Part shown: piece after piece, positions 7,206-13,006 of the stretch
Numbering within the stretch: the first letter of the stretch is position 1
Layout: each line of letters begins with the position of its first letter
Assembly (NCBI GenBank): GCA_016874895.1
Contig: VGSX01000050.1
Location: forward strand, 1-15,971
DNA: 15,971 nt
Direction: 5' to 3'
Source of the DNA: Deltaproteobacteria bacterium
GTDB lineage: Bacteria > Desulfobacterota > Desulfobaccia > Desulfobaccales > Desulfobaccaceae
The notes under the pieces: generated by a model
Seen by the model: the letters and a program-made list of their open reading frames with translations, nothing else
Database searches by the model: none
What the model was told of the DNA's origin: nothing
Translations under genes and position numbers: made by a program

Positions 7206-7943
7206 CTACTTTACCCAGCTTGTCCACGACCAGATCACCCGGCCGATAATGGGGTCTTGGTTCCGCTCCTTTCTCATTACTATAGGGTCCCATTCCGGGT
7301 TGTCGGATAGGAAAAACCAGAACTCCCCGTTTTCCTTCACTCTCTTGATGGCGCAAGCCCCTTCGTGTTGCTCCAGGCGTACTGCATAAATGGCCCTCTT
7401 GTGGATGGCGGTCTCGGTGGGGTCGATGATCACGATGGAGCCCCGGCGGATGGTGGGTTCCATGGAGTTGGCATTGTTGGCCAATTTGACGGCACGAAGA
7501 TTGTGGTACTTGCGTTTGCCAATCTCAGGCTTATACACCCAGACCATGGACGTGATGTAATCCCCCGGGATCGCCCCGGCGTGCCCGGCGGCGATGTTGC
7601 CATCCACCATGGGGACGGCGAAATAGTCATCGACAATCAAGCCTTCCGGGGGCCGGTCATATTCTCCCACCAAGCTGATGACCGGCTGCAGAACCTCGGG
7701 TGGAGGCTTTGGCCCGGTAAGGAGCTCCTCCAGGGACAAACCGAATCCCTCGGCCACTTTTTCCAGGTAATCCATGCGCCATCGCCGTTTCCCCTTTAAG
7801 AACCTACGAAAGAGAGCCGGGTCGATCCCCAGACCACGGGCAAAGGGAGCCAATTTGGCCTTGCGCTCCTTTAACAGCCCCAGGACTCGCCGGGAGATAA
7901 AATCCGGGGCCGATTCCTCGCTCTCTTCATGCCATTCTCGCAT
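7206..7943 (-). CDS. Prophage CI/LexA-like repressor with S24 autoprotease domain
   Basis: The 245-residue protein has an N-terminal HTH (about residues 16-75: RRVLGLLKERKAKLAPFARG, then FRRFLKGKRRW). A C-terminal S24 peptidase has the nucleophile Ser160 in NANSMEPTIRRGS and the general-base Lys200 in CAIKRV. An Ala-Gly pair at 119-120 (NIAAGH) is the likely self-cleavage bond, so SOS/RecA-induced inactivation is expected by family analogy. ATG 7943 has a strong GGGAGG site. As the lysogeny repressor it is divergent from the cro-like gene, although an IS110 element now separates them. It lies directly upstream of res with the same orientation, so the defence genes are probably expressed in the lysogen from its promoter. 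Confidence 0.88.
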   Translation of the reverse strand: MREWHEESEESAPDFISRRVLGLLKERKAKLAPFARGLGIDPALFRRFLKGKRRWRMDYLEKVAEGFGLSLEELLTGPKPPPEVLQPVISLVGEYDRPPEGLIVDDYFAVPMVDGNIAAGHAGAIPGDYITSMVWVYKPEIGKRKYHNLRAVKLANNANSMEPTIRRGSIVIIDPTETAIHKRAIYAVRLEQHEGACAIKRVKENGEFWFFLSDNPEWDPIVMRKERNQDPIIGRVIWSWTSWVK

Positions 7944-7973
7944 CGCTCTCCCTCCCTTGATTTTTCCCGCAGA

Positions 7974-8035
7974 CTAACCCGATAGCGGCTTCTATGTGGG
8001 TTCCTTTTGTCAAGCCTTATTTGTTATCGGATTAG
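7974..8035 (-). promoter_or_regulatory. Repressor upstream region: paired operator half-sites around a -35 box
   Basis: CTAACCCGATA (7974-7984) and TATCGGATTAG (8025-8035) are inverted copies matching at 10 of 11 positions. Their centres are 51 bp apart, about five helical turns. Between them is a minus-strand TTGACA (8013-8008). No good -10 box lies 16-18 bp downstream, so the promoter may be weak or activator-dependent. The arrangement suggests autoregulation by the S24 repressor; which protein binds is not shown. Confidence 0.5.
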
Positions 8036-8103
8036 ATCCATATTACATCCCTGAGCCCGAGGTTAGAGGGCCATCCCTTCGCCGTCGGCCTACTTCCTCA
8101 AAT

Positions 8104-8173
8104 GCATGCCCAGGAAGAGGTGTCAAGGTCGGGTAGCGCCGGAGGGAAACCTTGACACCTCGACGGGGCATGC
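8104..8173. repeat. Large nested palindrome beside the IS110 element
   Basis: Inner arms GAGGTGTCAAGGT (8117-8129) and ACCTTGACACCTC (8149-8161) are perfect over 13 bp with a 19-nt loop. Outer arms GCATGCCC (8104-8111) and GGGCATGC (8166-8173) extend the fold. It resembles a dispersed REP-type element. IS110/IS1111 elements are known to target such palindromes, but this one is not split by the IS. Confidence 0.6.
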
Positions 8174-8174
8174 T

Positions 8175-8213
8175 AAAAAAGCCAGGCCGATGCGAAGGCG
8201 TGCCTTCTTCGGC
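8175..8213 (-). terminator. Rho-independent terminator candidate after the IS110 transposase
   Basis: On the minus strand, a hairpin pairs GCCGA with TCGGC outside and GAAGGC with GCCTTC inside (8213-8186). It is followed after 5 nt (CTGGC) by six T residues (8180-8175). It would stop transcripts coming out of the IS before the repressor gene. The spacer between stem and T-run is slightly long. Confidence 0.5.
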
Positions 8214-8442
8214 AGCCGTTCTGATTGGTTGGTTCCGGTAAGGCGATGGGCCTCAAAGACCCTTCCAGCTTCTATCCGTGCTGACCTTTGGTCAGATCAC
8301 CTCATGCTGCATGCGCAGGGGTTACGCCAAGGGGAACCTGATTATGAAGCGCCCAAACTCTGAAAACGGTGCCTACGGGAAACCCAGCAGCTATACGGGC
8401 AGCTTCACCAACCACAACATCTTCACACCGTTGCATTCTCCC
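8214..8442 (-). other. Non-coding end of the IS110 element, candidate bridge-RNA region
   Basis: About 230 bp downstream of the transposase hold no convincing gene. Small stems such as CTGACC (8281-8286)/GGTCAG (8290-8295) are present. IS110-family elements encode a bridge RNA in a non-coding end; for IS1111-type members it is the end after the transposase. Location here is by analogy only; no guide loops were identified. Confidence 0.3.
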
Positions 8443-9588
8443 TTAAGTAGTCAGGAAGGCTCCTTCAGGGACCACCCCATACTCTAGAAAACGCCATAGA
8501 TCAACCAACAGGCGTCGGGCCAGAGCCACGATACCGACTCGCCGCATACGGGTCCCTCCGCTGGCAAACCGTTCAGAGAACCATTGGCTCAACTTGCTTT
8601 GAGGTTGATATCGCAACCAGGCCCAGGCAATCTCGATAGCCAGGGTCCGAATCCGTCTGTTGCCTGCTTTGCTGATACCTTGTTCTCGCAGGGTCCTGCC
8701 GCTGTCATAGGGGGTGGGCGTCAATCCCGCCAGGGCGGCCACCTCCCGTCGGTTGCGAAACTGGCGCCACCCGAAAAACTCCATGACGAAGGCCCAGGAA
8801 CTCACTGGACCGATCCCCGGCAGCTTTAGGAGCTGGGCCACCTGGCGCATCTTGGCGTTGTCCACCTGCTTCAGCCGTTCCCGTTTTTCGGTGGCCAGGG
8901 CGCTGATTTGGTCCTCTACCAGCCGTAACTGTTGGTAGACTCTTACCAGCCGAGCCTTCAAACCTGCCGGCAGTTGGTGACCGTCCCAGGTGCGCAGGGC
9001 CTCCAGGTCCTTGAGGAACCTCTTCTTGCTGGGGTTGGGGAGGCACAATCCTTGCTGCATCAAAATGCCATGAATCCGATTGCGGTGCCTGGTCCGCTCT
9101 CGTTTAAGGCTTTCCAGTTCTCGATGGAGGTGTCTGGCGTCCTCGTCTTCCCGGCTGGGCACCCGCACCACCCGCCACAACTGTTTCTCCCCACCATGAT
9201 ACCGGATCAGCATGCGCAGCAACTTGCCGGCATCAATCCGGTCGGTTTTGGCCCGCCGCAGACGCCGGTCCACTTCCAGACTGGCCGAATCCACCACCAC
9301 GTTATCGATCCCTCGACCCTGCAGGTACCGGTGTAGCCAGAAACCGTCGCGTCCGGCCTCATAGCAACTCACCACGGTAACTGCCGCAACCATGCCGAAA
9401 TGGGCTTGAGTTCTTAGCAGGACACCCTGGACTTGCCCCAGGTCCCTTGCCGTCACGGTGACTTGCCGGACCTTCCGACCATCGCTGCACGCCATCTTCC
9501 AGGTGCTGTTTCCCAACTCGAAGGCCACGTACAAAACGGGAAACTTGGTATTAATCTCTTTTTCCGAGGTTATCTGCTTCTGGTCCAT
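8443..9588 (-). CDS. IS110-family transposase (DEDD recombinase)
   Basis: The 381-residue protein starts MDQKQITSEKEINTKFPVLY. The RuvC-like N-terminal domain supplies Glu24 in VAFELGNSTWK, Glu77 in SCYEAGRDGFWLHRYL and Asp116/Asp119 in RRAKTDRIDAGKLL. Most IS110 enzymes have Asp at the first position, so the Glu is a conservative change that I associate with a subfamily. The C-terminal transposase_20 domain shows LLKLPGIGPVSSWAF, AALAGLTPTPYDSG and GISKAGNRRIR. I start at ATG 9588 because AAGGAGG lies 6 nt upstream; the frame extends to 9606 without such support. The element sits between the repressor and the cro-like gene. The reading frame looks intact. Confidence 0.9.
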   Translation of the reverse strand: MDQKQITSEKEINTKFPVLYVAFELGNSTWKMACSDGRKVRQVTVTARDLGQVQGVLLRTQAHFGMVAAVTVVSCYEAGRDGFWLHRYLQGRGIDNVVVDSASLEVDRRLRRAKTDRIDAGKLLRMLIRYHGGEKQLWRVVRVPSREDEDARHLHRELESLKRERTRHRNRIHGILMQQGLCLPNPSKKRFLKDLEALRTWDGHQLPAGLKARLVRVYQQLRLVEDQISALATEKRERLKQVDNAKMRQVAQLLKLPGIGPVSSWAFVMEFFGWRQFRNRREVAALAGLTPTPYDSGRTLREQGISKAGNRRIRTLAIEIAWAWLRYQPQSKLSQWFSERFASGGTRMRRVGIVALARRLLVDLWRFLEYGVVPEGAFLTT

Positions 9589-9592
9589 GCTC

Positions 9593-9643
9593 AGCCTCCT
9601 TACCAATGTCTTTTGGATACTCCACCGGTTATATCAGGAGGCT
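9593..9643 (-). promoter_or_regulatory. Anti-Shine-Dalgarno stem before the IS110 transposase
   Basis: On the minus strand AGCCTCCT (9643-9636) is fully complementary to AGGAGGCT (9600-9593), which contains the transposase ribosome-binding site. The loop is 35 nt. Folding would hide the site and limit transposase synthesis. This is inferred from pairing only. Confidence 0.5.
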
Positions 9644-9720
9644 TGCTCAAGGAACCTTACATAGCATCTCTTTTCAATTTACTCTCACACCAGGCTCCCT
9701 AACCTACCGAATTCATTTTA

Positions 9721-9792
9721 GGACTTATTGTCCCCCAAAGTCAATAGAAAAATAAGCACTCTTAAGAAATTGTCCTATGGGCTATTATGACA
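9721..9792. promoter_or_regulatory. Operator cluster upstream of the cro-like promoter
   Basis: Sites related to the in-promoter operator are GGACTTATTGTCC (9721-9733, palindromic GGAC-N5-GTCC), a half-site ATTGTCC (9769-9775) and GGGCTATTATGACA (9779-9792). Together with the site at 9822-9835 they form an array like lambda OR, probably bound cooperatively by the Cro-like protein or a repressor. Confidence 0.5.
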
Positions 9793-9811
9793 GGTTTAGA
9801 AATTTTTAGGC

Positions 9812-9843
9812 TTGACATATAGGGACATTATGACCTATATAAT
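9812..9843 (+). promoter_or_regulatory. Promoter and operator of the cro-like gene (PR-like)
   Basis: TTGACA (9812-9817) and TATATA (9836-9841) are 18 bp apart; TATAAT at 9838-9843 is the overlapping alternative. The spacer holds operator GGGACATTATGACC (9822-9835). The predicted start lies at about 9848-9850, at the ATG itself, so the message would be leaderless or nearly so. The block matches the xis promoter in nearly every key position. Confidence 0.72.
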
Positions 9844-9849
9844 GAAGCC

Positions 9850-10062
9850 ATGAAAATGAAGATTCCCGTAAAAGTGGCCGACTGCATTGGGGTTGATCGC
9901 AGTTATATCAAGAAAATCAACCGGGGTATTCGGCGCCCGAGTCTCAAGACCGCCAGGAAGATCATAGAGGCCATGGAGGGCGTCATCAGCCTGGAGGACC
10001 TGCGCCCGGATATCGTCAACCAGGTGTATGAACTCACCACCTCGAACAAGCAGACTGACTGA
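9850..10062 (+). CDS. Small Cro-like HTH regulator
   Basis: The 70-residue basic protein has a Cro/XRE-type HTH at about residues 6-35 (PVKVADCIGVDRSYIKKINR, then GIRRPSLKTARKI). The pattern matches a phage Cro that turns down early promoters and blocks lysogeny. Starts at 9850 (ATGAAAATG) or 9856 are both possible; there is no strong ribosome-binding site, in line with a leaderless message. It is the first gene of the rightward early operon, facing away from the S24 repressor, and precedes the replication initiator by 160 bp. Operators around its promoter and at the xis promoter suggest it acts on both. Whether it is Cro or a second repressor is not decided. Confidence 0.75.
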   Translation: MKMKIPVKVADCIGVDRSYIKKINRGIRRPSLKTARKIIEAMEGVISLEDLRPDIVNQVYELTTSNKQTD

Positions 10063-10075
10063 GCAGTCCGCAAAA

Positions 10076-10094
10076 TCCCTGGTTCCTCCAGGGA
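10076..10094 (+). other. Hairpin after the cro-like gene
   Basis: TCCCTGG (10076-10082) and CCAGGGA (10088-10094) form a perfect 7-bp stem with a 5-nt loop, 14 bp after the stop codon. No T-run follows, so it is more likely an attenuating or factor-dependent structure than a simple terminator. Confidence 0.4.
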
Positions 10095-10134
10095 GCCAGA
10101 GAAATTGCATGATTCCGTCGGGATAAGGATTGGT

Positions 10135-10168
10135 CACTGAGCACTCAGTGAGTACTCGCTGAGTGCTC
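10135..10168. repeat. Three tandem 11-bp units forming a near-perfect palindrome
   Basis: Units CACTGAGCACT (10135-10145), CAGTGAGTACT (10146-10156) and CGCTGAGTGCT (10157-10167) repeat at one helical turn. Positions 10139-10168 form a 30-bp palindrome with one mismatched pair (10149/10158). It sits 54 bp before the replication initiator start. It may be an operator for that gene or an accessory origin element. Confidence 0.55.
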
Positions 10169-10221
10169 AAGATGTGATGTGACAGAGAAGATGGATATGG
10201 TTGTCAACGGAGTCTCTTTCC

Positions 10222-11358
10222 ATGGCCGAAGGCCGCATGCTCAAGAAGAAAATCAGCCTGAATGAAGCGGTGGCCGACCTGGCCGACGATACCCACCGGC
10301 TGCTTTTTACCTGGGGGATTGCCCACCTGGACGTGGAGGGGAGGATCACTGGCAACCTCAGGAGCTTCAAAGGCCTGGTAGCCCCTTTACTGGACCATAT
10401 CACCCCACAGTCGGTGCTGGCATTTTTTCAGGACGCGGAACATTTGGGCCTTATCCGGCGCTACCAGGTGGATGGCCGGTGGGTGGTGCAGTATCCAGCG
10501 TTCAAGAAGAACCAGACCCTCCGGCCAGATAAAGAGGCCAAGTCCCAATTTCCGCCACCAATTGACTTCACTCCCGGTCCTGGAAAGGCAGGGGCAGGAG
10601 AACTCCCGGACTCCTCCGGGAGTAGTCCGGGAGGGCGACCGGAGTATTCCGGCAACGAACCAGGTGAGATTATTCCTTCGGCGGAAAAGGTCTCTCAAGA
10701 AAAACCCGAAGAGGGGCCCGGCCAAGAGGATGTAGAAGCGAACGCCAAGGGTATATCAAGCTTTTATTCCGAAAACAACAAACTGCAACATCAAGATATT
10801 ACTGACAATAATTCGTCCCAAGGAGTTGACCATTCCTCCTTTTCTGGGACTACTCCCGGAGCAGTCCCGGAGGACTCCGGGAGAACTCCGGACGAAGAGA
10901 AGTTAAGAGAAGTTAAGGGAAGGGAAGAGAATATACAGGCTAGCGCCTGTGTCATCGGCGAGGCCGATGACCCCCCTGCCACTTCTCCTTCACCGCGTTT
11001 AAAGCCTGCCGGTTTGATGAAGCTTTGGAACGACTTGGGCTGCCGGCCCACGGTATCCGAGCTCACCGATGACCGCCGGAAGAAGGCCAGCTTGCGCCTA
11101 CGTAAAAGAGGCGATCCCGACTGGTGGAAGCGTCTCTTCGAGAAAGCCAAGGCTCTGAATAGGGACTGGCTGACCTTCGACTTCCTGATGAAAAACGACA
11201 CCAACTGCCTGAAAGTACTGGAGGGCAATTATGACCGAGACTTCGAAAACCGGGGCAACGGACGCGGAGCAAGGCTGGGGCCACCGGGGCCACGGACCCC
11301 CCTGGGGTATGACCAGCGGCGGGACCAGTACGTCTTCGAGGTCCCCGATCCGGACTGA
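10222..11358 (+). CDS. Phage replication initiator (lambda O-like role, winged-helix)
   Basis: The 378-residue protein starts MAEGRMLKKKISLNEAVADL. I chose ATG 10222 because GGAG lies 9 nt upstream; a TTG at 10201 is in frame but less likely. Residues 1-110 form a predicted winged helix (ADDTHRLLFTWGIAHLDVEG, FFQDAEHLGLIRRYQVDGRW) as in phage replisome organisers. Residues about 115-260 are low-complexity, Pro/Gly/Ser/Glu-rich, and their DNA contains the iterons. The C-terminus (LMKLWNDLGCRP, then FDFLMKNDTNCLKVLEGNYD) is a domain common to phage replication proteins, likely contacting the helicase loader. The DnaC-like gene overlaps its end, fitting an initiator-loader pair. Family identification is by motif memory, not a search. 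Confidence 0.75.
   Translation: MAEGRMLKKKISLNEAVADLADDTHRLLFTWGIAHLDVEGRITGNLRSFKGLVAPLLDHITPQSVLAFFQDAEHLGLIRRYQVDGRWVVQYPAFKKNQTLRPDKEAKSQFPPPIDFTPGPGKAGAGELPDSSGSSPGGRPEYSGNEPGEIIPSAEKVSQEKPEEGPGQEDVEANAKGISSFYSENNKLQHQDITDNNSSQGVDHSSFSGTTPGAVPEDSGRTPDEEKLREVKGREENIQASACVIGEADDPPATSPSPRLKPAGLMKLWNDLGCRPTVSELTDDRRKKASLRLRKRGDPDWWKRLFEKAKALNRDWLTFDFLMKNDTNCLKVLEGNYDRDFENRGNGRGARLGPPGPRTPLGYDQRRDQYVFEVPDPD
10601..10655. repeat. Iteron cluster A: five tandem 11-bp units
   Basis: The units are AACTCCCGGAC, TCCTCCGGGAG, TAGTCCGGGAG, GGCGACCGGAG and TATTCCGGCAA. The 11-bp period is not a multiple of three, so it cannot reflect a protein repeat; selection is on DNA. Units 1-3 fit NNNTCC(C/G)GGA best, and 4-5 are degenerate. 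Confidence 0.65.
10851..10894. repeat. Iteron cluster B: four tandem 11-bp units
   Basis: The units are TACTCCCGGAG, CAGTCCCGGAG, GACTCCGGGAG and AACTCCGGACG, consensus NA(C/G)TCC(C/G)GGAG. They are the same family as cluster A, about 200 bp away, and are followed by purine-rich repeats of GAGAAGTTAA (10897-10916). Confidence 0.68.
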
Positions 11359-11838
11359 GGTAGAGGTCGATAGCGAAGGGCGGGCACGCTGCCCGGATTG
11401 TGGCGAATTTGCGGTCGAGACCATGGTTAGCCCCTTAACCGGCAGCATGATCAGGCGGGGGCCTTGTTGTGAAAATTGCCAAAGGAAGCGGGTTGAGGCG
11501 GAAAAGGCGAAAGAAAAAGAGCGGGCTCTGGCCCAGGCCCGGTATCGCTGGGAGAACATCGAGACACTCATGGGCCGGGCCGGCGTAAGCAAGCGCTACC
11601 TGGGGTGCTCCCTCGATAACTACAAGGGCAAGGTTTCGGATCGACGCCCGGCGTTCATCACCGGTCCGCCGGGGATAGGCAAGACTCACCTGGCAGTGGC
11701 CTATCTGCGGGAGGACCTCCTGGCGCACGGCGAGGAGCACTGCCGGTTCATCAGGACGGTGGACCTGCTGAAGGCGATCCGGGACTCCTTCGATGACCGC
11801 AGCGGTGACTCCGAAAAGCGGCTGCTGGACTACTACGG
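11309..11838 (+). pseudogene. DnaC-like helicase loader, truncated
   Basis: An N-terminal zinc-binding motif (CPDCGEF, later CCENC) precedes an AAA+ domain with Walker A GPPGIGKTH and FIRTVDLLKAIRDSFDD. Homologs would next have Walker B, sensor and arginine-finger segments. Instead, after EKRLLDYYG near 11838, the sequence becomes unrelated and runs on out of frame to a stop at 12046. The open frame reaches back to ATG 11231; I prefer ATG 11309, which overlaps the initiator gene less. DnaC-type loaders place the replicative helicase at the origin with the initiator. Without Walker B this copy should be inactive. The break matches a head gene fragment starting on the other side. Confidence 0.75.
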
Positions 11839-12107
11839 AGCCCTCCCGGGCCCTCACTATCGCCCGGACGGAAACCGGCCAGGCGGCGGGCGCGGCCCGG
11901 GACGCGGCCATGGGCCAGATGCAGGTGGTGAAGCACCGCTGGGTCACCGCCGGGGACGAGCACGTCAGGCAATCACACCAGATGCTAAGCGGTGTGGTGG
12001 TGGAGCGAGGTCAGGCTTTCACAAACGGCTGCCGCTTCCCCTGTGACTTCGGCGGACCGGCAGGGGAGATTATCAACTGCCGCTGCGTGGCCGCGCCGGT
12101 GGTGTGA
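11839..12107 (+). pseudogene. Phage head morphogenesis protein (SPP1 gp7/Mu F-like), C-terminal fragment
   Basis: In the frame ending at TGA 12107 the sequence reads RALTIARTETGQAAG, HRWVTAGDEHVRQSHQMLSG, then GEIINCRC. These are the hallmarks of the C-terminal domain of SPP1 gp7/Mu F minor head proteins (IARTE, W-x-T-A-x-D-x-x-V-R-x-x-H, V-I-N-C-R-C). The N-terminal part is missing. Upstream of about 11839 this frame overlaps the DnaC-like gene and is meaningless. The prohead protease start follows by 9 bp behind an AGGAG site, the usual order in HK97-like phages. The deletion removed everything between the replication and head modules, including terminase and portal. Confidence 0.75.
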
Positions 12108-12116
12108 GGAGACGAT

Positions 12117-13004
12117 ATGGAATTGATCCACAAGACCCTGGACTTTGAAGTGAAGCAGGTGGGGGACCCCAAGGACCGGACCCTGGAGTTCGTGGGCTCC
12201 ACCGCGGACGTGGACCGCTACGGCGACGTCATCGAGGTGGAGGGCTGGGACCTGAAGAATTACAAGAAAAATCCGGTCTTCCTCTGGACCCACGACTACA
12301 AGCAGCCGCCCGTCGGCAAGGCCGTAAAAGTGGGTAAGACCGATAAAGGCCTGCTCTTCCAGGTCAAGTTCCCGTCGGCAGAGGAATACGCCTTGGCCGA
12401 CACCATTTACAATCTCTACCTTGGCGGGTATCTCAGGGCCACCTCGGTGGGCTTCCGGGACCTGGAACGGGAACCCATCACCGACAAGGAGGGGAGGCAG
12501 ACCGGTTTCCGTTACAAGAAGCAGGAACTTTACGAGCTCTCCGCGGTCCCCGTCCCCGCCAACCCCAACGCCCTGATCCTGGCGGTGCAGAAAGGGGTGG
12601 TCAGCCCCCAGGAGGTGGAGCACCTCACCGACATTGCCTTTGAGCCGGACCAGAAAGAACAGACTGCTCAACCGCCGGAGACTGAAAAAAACAACGAGGA
12701 CGATCCCAAACCGGACCTCCAAGCCCTGGCAGGCCTGGTGGAGGACCTCAAAGTCAAGATAGACGAACTGGCGGCCCGGATTGCCGAACTTCGGCCCCCC
12801 CATGATGACCTCGCCCAACTGAAGGCGGTGATCATGGAGGCCCTAGAGGAGGTTGCTCAATCCGGAGCTTTAGCAACCGACTACTACTCCCTGGCGTTGA
12901 ACCCCGGCTCCGAGCCTGAAGGGGGGAGGCCGGCCGGGAGCCCCGGTTTTTCGCAACTCTTTACTTCGGTCAAAAATCTGCACCGACTCGTCAAAGGAGA
13001 ATGA
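12117..13004 (+). CDS. HK97-family prohead protease, with C-terminal coiled-coil tail
   Basis: The 295-residue protein carries the herpesvirus-type/HK97 prohead protease fold. It has STADVDRYGD near 28-37, the catalytic His59 in FLWTHDY and Ser110 in LRATSVGF, followed by YELSAVPVPANPNA (139-152). It matures capsids by trimming the major capsid protein N-terminus. Residues about 218-262 (LVEDLKVKIDELAARIAEL) look like a coiled coil, possibly a scaffold segment, which makes it longer than simple proteases of this family. AGGAG precedes ATG 12117. Its TGA overlaps an ATG of the capsid gene. Confidence 0.92.
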   Translation: MELIHKTLDFEVKQVGDPKDRTLEFVGSTADVDRYGDVIEVEGWDLKNYKKNPVFLWTHDYKQPPVGKAVKVGKTDKGLLFQVKFPSAEEYALADTIYNLYLGGYLRATSVGFRDLEREPITDKEGRQTGFRYKKQELYELSAVPVPANPNALILAVQKGVVSPQEVEHLTDIAFEPDQKEQTAQPPETEKNNEDDPKPDLQALAGLVEDLKVKIDELAARIAELRPPHDDLAQLKAVIMEALEEVAQSGALATDYYSLALNPGSEPEGGRPAGSPGFSQLFTSVKNLHRLVKGE

Positions 13005-13006
13005 CC

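Larger units (their letters stand above)
8174..9700 (-). mobile_element. IS110-family insertion sequence (ends approximate)
   Basis: A transposase with about 270 bp of non-coding sequence behind it and about 60-110 bp in front. No terminal repeats or target duplication are visible, which is usual for this family. Exact ends need comparison with other copies or with an empty site. The similar strings CAAGGGGAACCT (8330-8341) and CAAGGAACCT (9648-9657) near the two ends may be related. Confidence 0.55.
10601..10920. other. Probable phage origin of replication within the initiator gene
   Basis: Two 11-bp iteron clusters flank an AT-rich stretch (about 10735-10830; 10741-10800 is 21 of 60 GC) that could unwind. 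In lambda and related phages the origin lies inside the O gene with iterons bound by O, beside an AT-rich region. The same layout here makes this initiator the likely binder. Confidence 0.6.

Noticed and set aside
8106..8363. An 85-codon plus-strand frame through the nested palindrome
   Set aside because: It begins within the palindromic repeat and its sequence derives from hairpin arms. It has no ribosome-binding site, and the region fits non-coding IS and repeat DNA.
10601..10894. CRISPR-like or protein-repeat explanation for the 11-bp units
   Set aside because: Units are contiguous without spacers and 11 bp long, so they are neither a CRISPR array nor an in-frame protein repeat.
11985..12818. 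A 277-codon minus-strand frame over the protease gene
   Set aside because: It mirrors the prohead protease, whose catalytic His and Ser motifs are clear on the plus strand.
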